Below the pieces are notes generated by a model. The model saw only the letters and a program-made list of their open reading frames with translations. It made no database searches and was not told where the DNA came from. Positions 62,087-64,000 of a stretch of 64,000 bases of DNA are shown piece by piece; the first letter of the stretch is position 1, and the number at the start of each line of letters is the position of its first letter. Origin of the DNA: Curtobacterium sp. 458 (GTDB lineage Bacteria > Actinomycetota > Actinomycetes > Actinomycetales > Microbacteriaceae); assembly GCF_030406605.1 (NCBI RefSeq), contig NZ_CP129104.1:3424687-3488686 (forward strand), read 5' to 3'. The position numbers and the translations under genes are program-made.

Positions 62087-62959
62087 TCAGGCCGCGCCGA
62101 TCGCGTCAAGCTCGGCCACCGCGTCCGCCGGCAGGTCGAACCCGGCCGACACGACGTTGTCGCGCAGGTGCGCGACCGACGAGGTGCCCGGGATCAGGAG
62201 CATGTTCGGCGAGCGCTGCAGCAGCCAGGACAGGGCCACGGTGAGCCGGGAGACCCGGAGCCGGTCGGCGACCGCGTCGAGCGCACCCGACTGGATCGGC
62301 GAGAAGCCGCCGAGCGGGAAGTACGGCACGTAGGCGATGCCCTGCGCGGCAGTGGCGTCCACGAGGGCGTCGTCCTCGCGGCGGGCCACGTTGTACATGT
62401 TCTGCACGCAGACCACGGGGGCGATCGTCTGCGCCTCGGCGAGCTGCTCGGCGTTCACGGTGGAGAGTCCGAGGTGCCCGATCAGCCCCTGCTGCTGCAG
62501 TTCGGCGAGCGCCTCGAACTGCGGCGCGATGCTGCCCGGCTCGGGAGCGTCGAAGCCGCCCATCCGGAGGTTCACCACGTCGAGCCGTTCGAGACCGAGG
62601 TTCCGGAGGTTGTCGTGCACCTGCTCGACGAGTTCGTGCGGCTCGCGGGCGTGCGGCCAGCCACCGTCGGCGTCGCGGCGGGCGCCGACCTTCGTCACGA
62701 GGTGCAGGTCCTCGGGGTAGGGGTGCAGGGCCTCGCGGATGATCTCGTTCGTGACGTGCGGACCGTAGAAGTCGGAGGTGTCGATGTGGGTGATGCCGAG
62801 CTCGACGACGGTGCGGAGCACCCGGACGGCTTCGTCGCGGTCGGCGGGCGGACCGAAGACGCCGGGTCCGGCGAGCTGCATGGCGCCGTACCCGACTCGG
62901 GTGAGTTCGAGGTCGTCGGCGAGGCGGTACGTGCCGCCGGGGAGGGTCGTGTTCGTCAT
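62087..62959 (-). CDS. Aldo/keto reductase (copy 2)
   Basis: A 290-residue aldo/keto reductase, paralogue of 61038-61919: TRVGYGAMQLAGPGVFG, ITHIDTSDFYGPH, LHLVTKVGAR and SRLTVALSWLLQRSPNMLLI. Differences are spread along the chain, with more in the region 95-140. It is divergent from the XRE-type regulator at 63064 (104-base gap), which probably controls it. A palindrome separates it from copy 1, so the two may be expressed separately. Confidence 0.88.
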   Translation of the reverse strand: MTNTTLPGGTYRLADDLELTRVGYGAMQLAGPGVFGPPADRDEAVRVLRTVVELGITHIDTSDFYGPHVTNEIIREALHPYPEDLHLVTKVGARRDADGGWPHAREPHELVEQVHDNLRNLGLERLDVVNLRMGGFDAPEPGSIAPQFEALAELQQQGLIGHLGLSTVNAEQLAEAQTIAPVVCVQNMYNVARREDDALVDATAAQGIAYVPYFPLGGFSPIQSGALDAVADRLRVSRLTVALSWLLQRSPNMLLIPGTSSVAHLRDNVVSAGFDLPADAVAELDAIGAA

Positions 62960-63063
62960 GGACACCACGATGCGCGCGTGCTGCTCCGGCCGGCAGTCCC
63001 CTCGCGTCCCTGGGACCACGGGGACCAGGATCGCCCGCGCGGCGCGGTCGTAGCATCGGGACC

Positions 63064-63927
63064 GTGGACGACAACACCCTCGGCGAGTACCTCCGCGCCC
63101 GGCGTGCGCTCGTGCGCCCCGAGGACGCCGGCATCCGGGTGACCGGGGTCCGGCGGACGCCGGGGCTCCGGCGTGAGGAGGTGGCGACGCTCGCCGGCAT
63201 CAGTGCCGACTACTACCTGCGGCTGGAGCAGGGACGGGACCGGAACCCGTCCGTGCAGGTCCTCGACGCACTCGCGCGGGTGTTCGGCCTCGACGGGGTG
63301 GCTCGGGACTACCTGCACGGCCTGGCGGGGGCCTCGCCGGCACCGCGGCGTCGGGCGATCCGCGCGGAACGGGTGCCGACCGGGACGCTGCAGTTGCTCG
63401 ACGTCATCGGTCTGCCTGCCTTCGTCGAGGACCGCGCTTTCGACGTCCTCGCGGCGAACGCCCTCGCCACCGAGCTCGCCCCCGGGCTGCGGGCGGGCGA
63501 GAACCGGCTCCGCACGATGTTCCTCGACGACGCGGAGACCGCACGGTACCCGGACTGGCAGGACCAGATGGCGGGCATGGTCGCGGCCTTCCGGGCATCC
63601 ATCGGCACCGACGTGCAGGAGCCAGCCGTCACCGCGCTCGTCGGCGAGCTGTCCCTCGGCAGTGAGGACTTCCGGCGCCTGTGGGCACGCCACGACGTCC
63701 GGCCGCTGAGCGGTGCCGCGGTGCGCATGTGGCACCCGGAGGTCGGCGCACTGGAGCTGCGTCGGGAGAAGCTCGGCATCGGTGGCACGGACGGGCAGCT
63801 CCTCGTGGTGCACCACGCGGAACCCGGGTCGGCCTCGGCGCAGGGGCTGGCGGTGTTGGCGTCGCTGGCGGCGTCGCGGGCGGCGTCCGGGTTCGAGGAG
63901 CTGGCGACCGGCGGTCCCGAGGACTGA
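63064..63927 (+). CDS. XRE-family regulator with MmyB-like ligand domain
   Basis: A 287-residue regulator. The N-terminal helix-turn-helix (about 8-75) has GLRREEVATLAGISADYYLR and RNPSVQVLDALARVFGLD. The C-terminal part (about 100-270) matches the MmyB-like ligand-binding family: VIGLPAFVEDRAFDVLAANA, DWQDQMAGMVAAFRASI and RLWARHDVRPLSGAAVRMWH. The family may bind fatty acids or small metabolites and often sits beside oxidoreductases it regulates. GTG at 63064 is chosen as the start; it diverges from the aldo/keto reductase genes. Confidence 0.88.
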   Translation: MDDNTLGEYLRARRALVRPEDAGIRVTGVRRTPGLRREEVATLAGISADYYLRLEQGRDRNPSVQVLDALARVFGLDGVARDYLHGLAGASPAPRRRAIRAERVPTGTLQLLDVIGLPAFVEDRAFDVLAANALATELAPGLRAGENRLRTMFLDDAETARYPDWQDQMAGMVAAFRASIGTDVQEPAVTALVGELSLGSEDFRRLWARHDVRPLSGAAVRMWHPEVGALELRREKLGIGGTDGQLLVVHHAEPGSASAQGLAVLASLAASRAASGFEELATGGPED

Positions 63928-63930
63928 CCG

Positions 63931-64000
63931 TCAGGCGCCCTCCCGCCGTACGGGCTTCGGGAACGTCGACCGCATGTGGTCCGAGGTGAGCACGTCCCCG
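63931..64000 (-). CDS. C-terminal end of an unidentified gene (5' part outside window)
   Basis: On the minus strand the last 22 codons of a gene are visible before a TGA at 63931-63933, reading GDVLTSDHMRSTFPKPVRRE then GA. The fragment VLTSDHMRSTF resembles late parts of iron-siderophore ABC ATPases, but it is too short to assign. It converges with the XRE gene. Confidence 0.45.
   Translation of the reverse strand, partial: GDVLTSDHMRSTFPKPVRREGA

Overview
The window is high-GC actinobacterial DNA. Codon use, short gene spacing, frequent ATGA/GTGA stop-start overlaps and gene content fit a plant- or litter-associated Microbacteriaceae, most likely Curtobacterium or a close relative. This assignment is inference from gene families and base composition, since no marker gene such as 16S rRNA is present.

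Layout. 1-5.4 kb: end of a membrane protein gene, a secreted NlpC/P60 wall hydrolase with an MtrA-like box upstream, an alpha/beta hydrolase, an AraC regulator coupled to a 55-residue ORF, and a YtrA-type GntR/DUF1648 pair under a palindromic, apparently leaderless promoter. 5.4-12.5 kb: a tightly overlapping minus-strand operon that reads as D-apionate catabolism (ApnO-OiaC-LerI-DerI-LerK plus an MFS permease), facing a FadR-type GntR gene with paired AACCGGTTGAC operators. 13.3-25.3 kb: a carbohydrate regulon around a LacI repressor. One arm is isomerase/DUF993/Gfo-Idh (minus); the other is a CUT1 ABC importer, a toroid-type lyase-like protein and a Gfo/Idh-DUF6807 fusion (plus). Each arm carries one LacI-type operator. 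25.3-41.2 kb: TPR protein, Ser/Thr kinase with GAF, DHFR-like reductase, melA with its AraC regulator, esterase, DHA2 exporter, acyl-CoA ligase, another AraC, and a CitAB-like two-component system next to tctCBA.

41.4-56.85 kb is a lower-GC genomic island inserted between a terminator and the terminator of tRNA-Pro(GGG). It carries a four-gene minus-strand defence operon: SNF2-type helicase, type III-like methyltransferase, type III-like Res helicase/nuclease, and a zinc-hook ATPase of RloC/Rad50 type. It also holds a DUF3846 protein, a ribbon-helix-helix protein with an overlapping 27-codon Cys-rich ORF, a broken type IV pilin fused to a small ORF, and a decayed large serine recombinase that lacks its catalytic N-terminus and has a one-base frameshift.

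57-64 kb returns to the core chromosome: a lipoprotein, a RecQ helicase fused to a phosphoribosyltransferase-like domain, 17-bp tandem repeats, two duplicated aldo/keto reductases separated by a perfect 46-bp palindrome, an XRE/MmyB-type regulator, and the end of an unidentified gene. A family of palindromic repeats with arms GGAGGCACGGTGC recurs in intergenic regions and probably once inside a coding sequence.

The most interesting unit is the four-gene helicase-methylase-Res-ATPase operon in the island. Its gene content recalls the Hma (helicase, methylase, ATPase) grouping, but with a complete type III-like Mod/Res pair in the middle.
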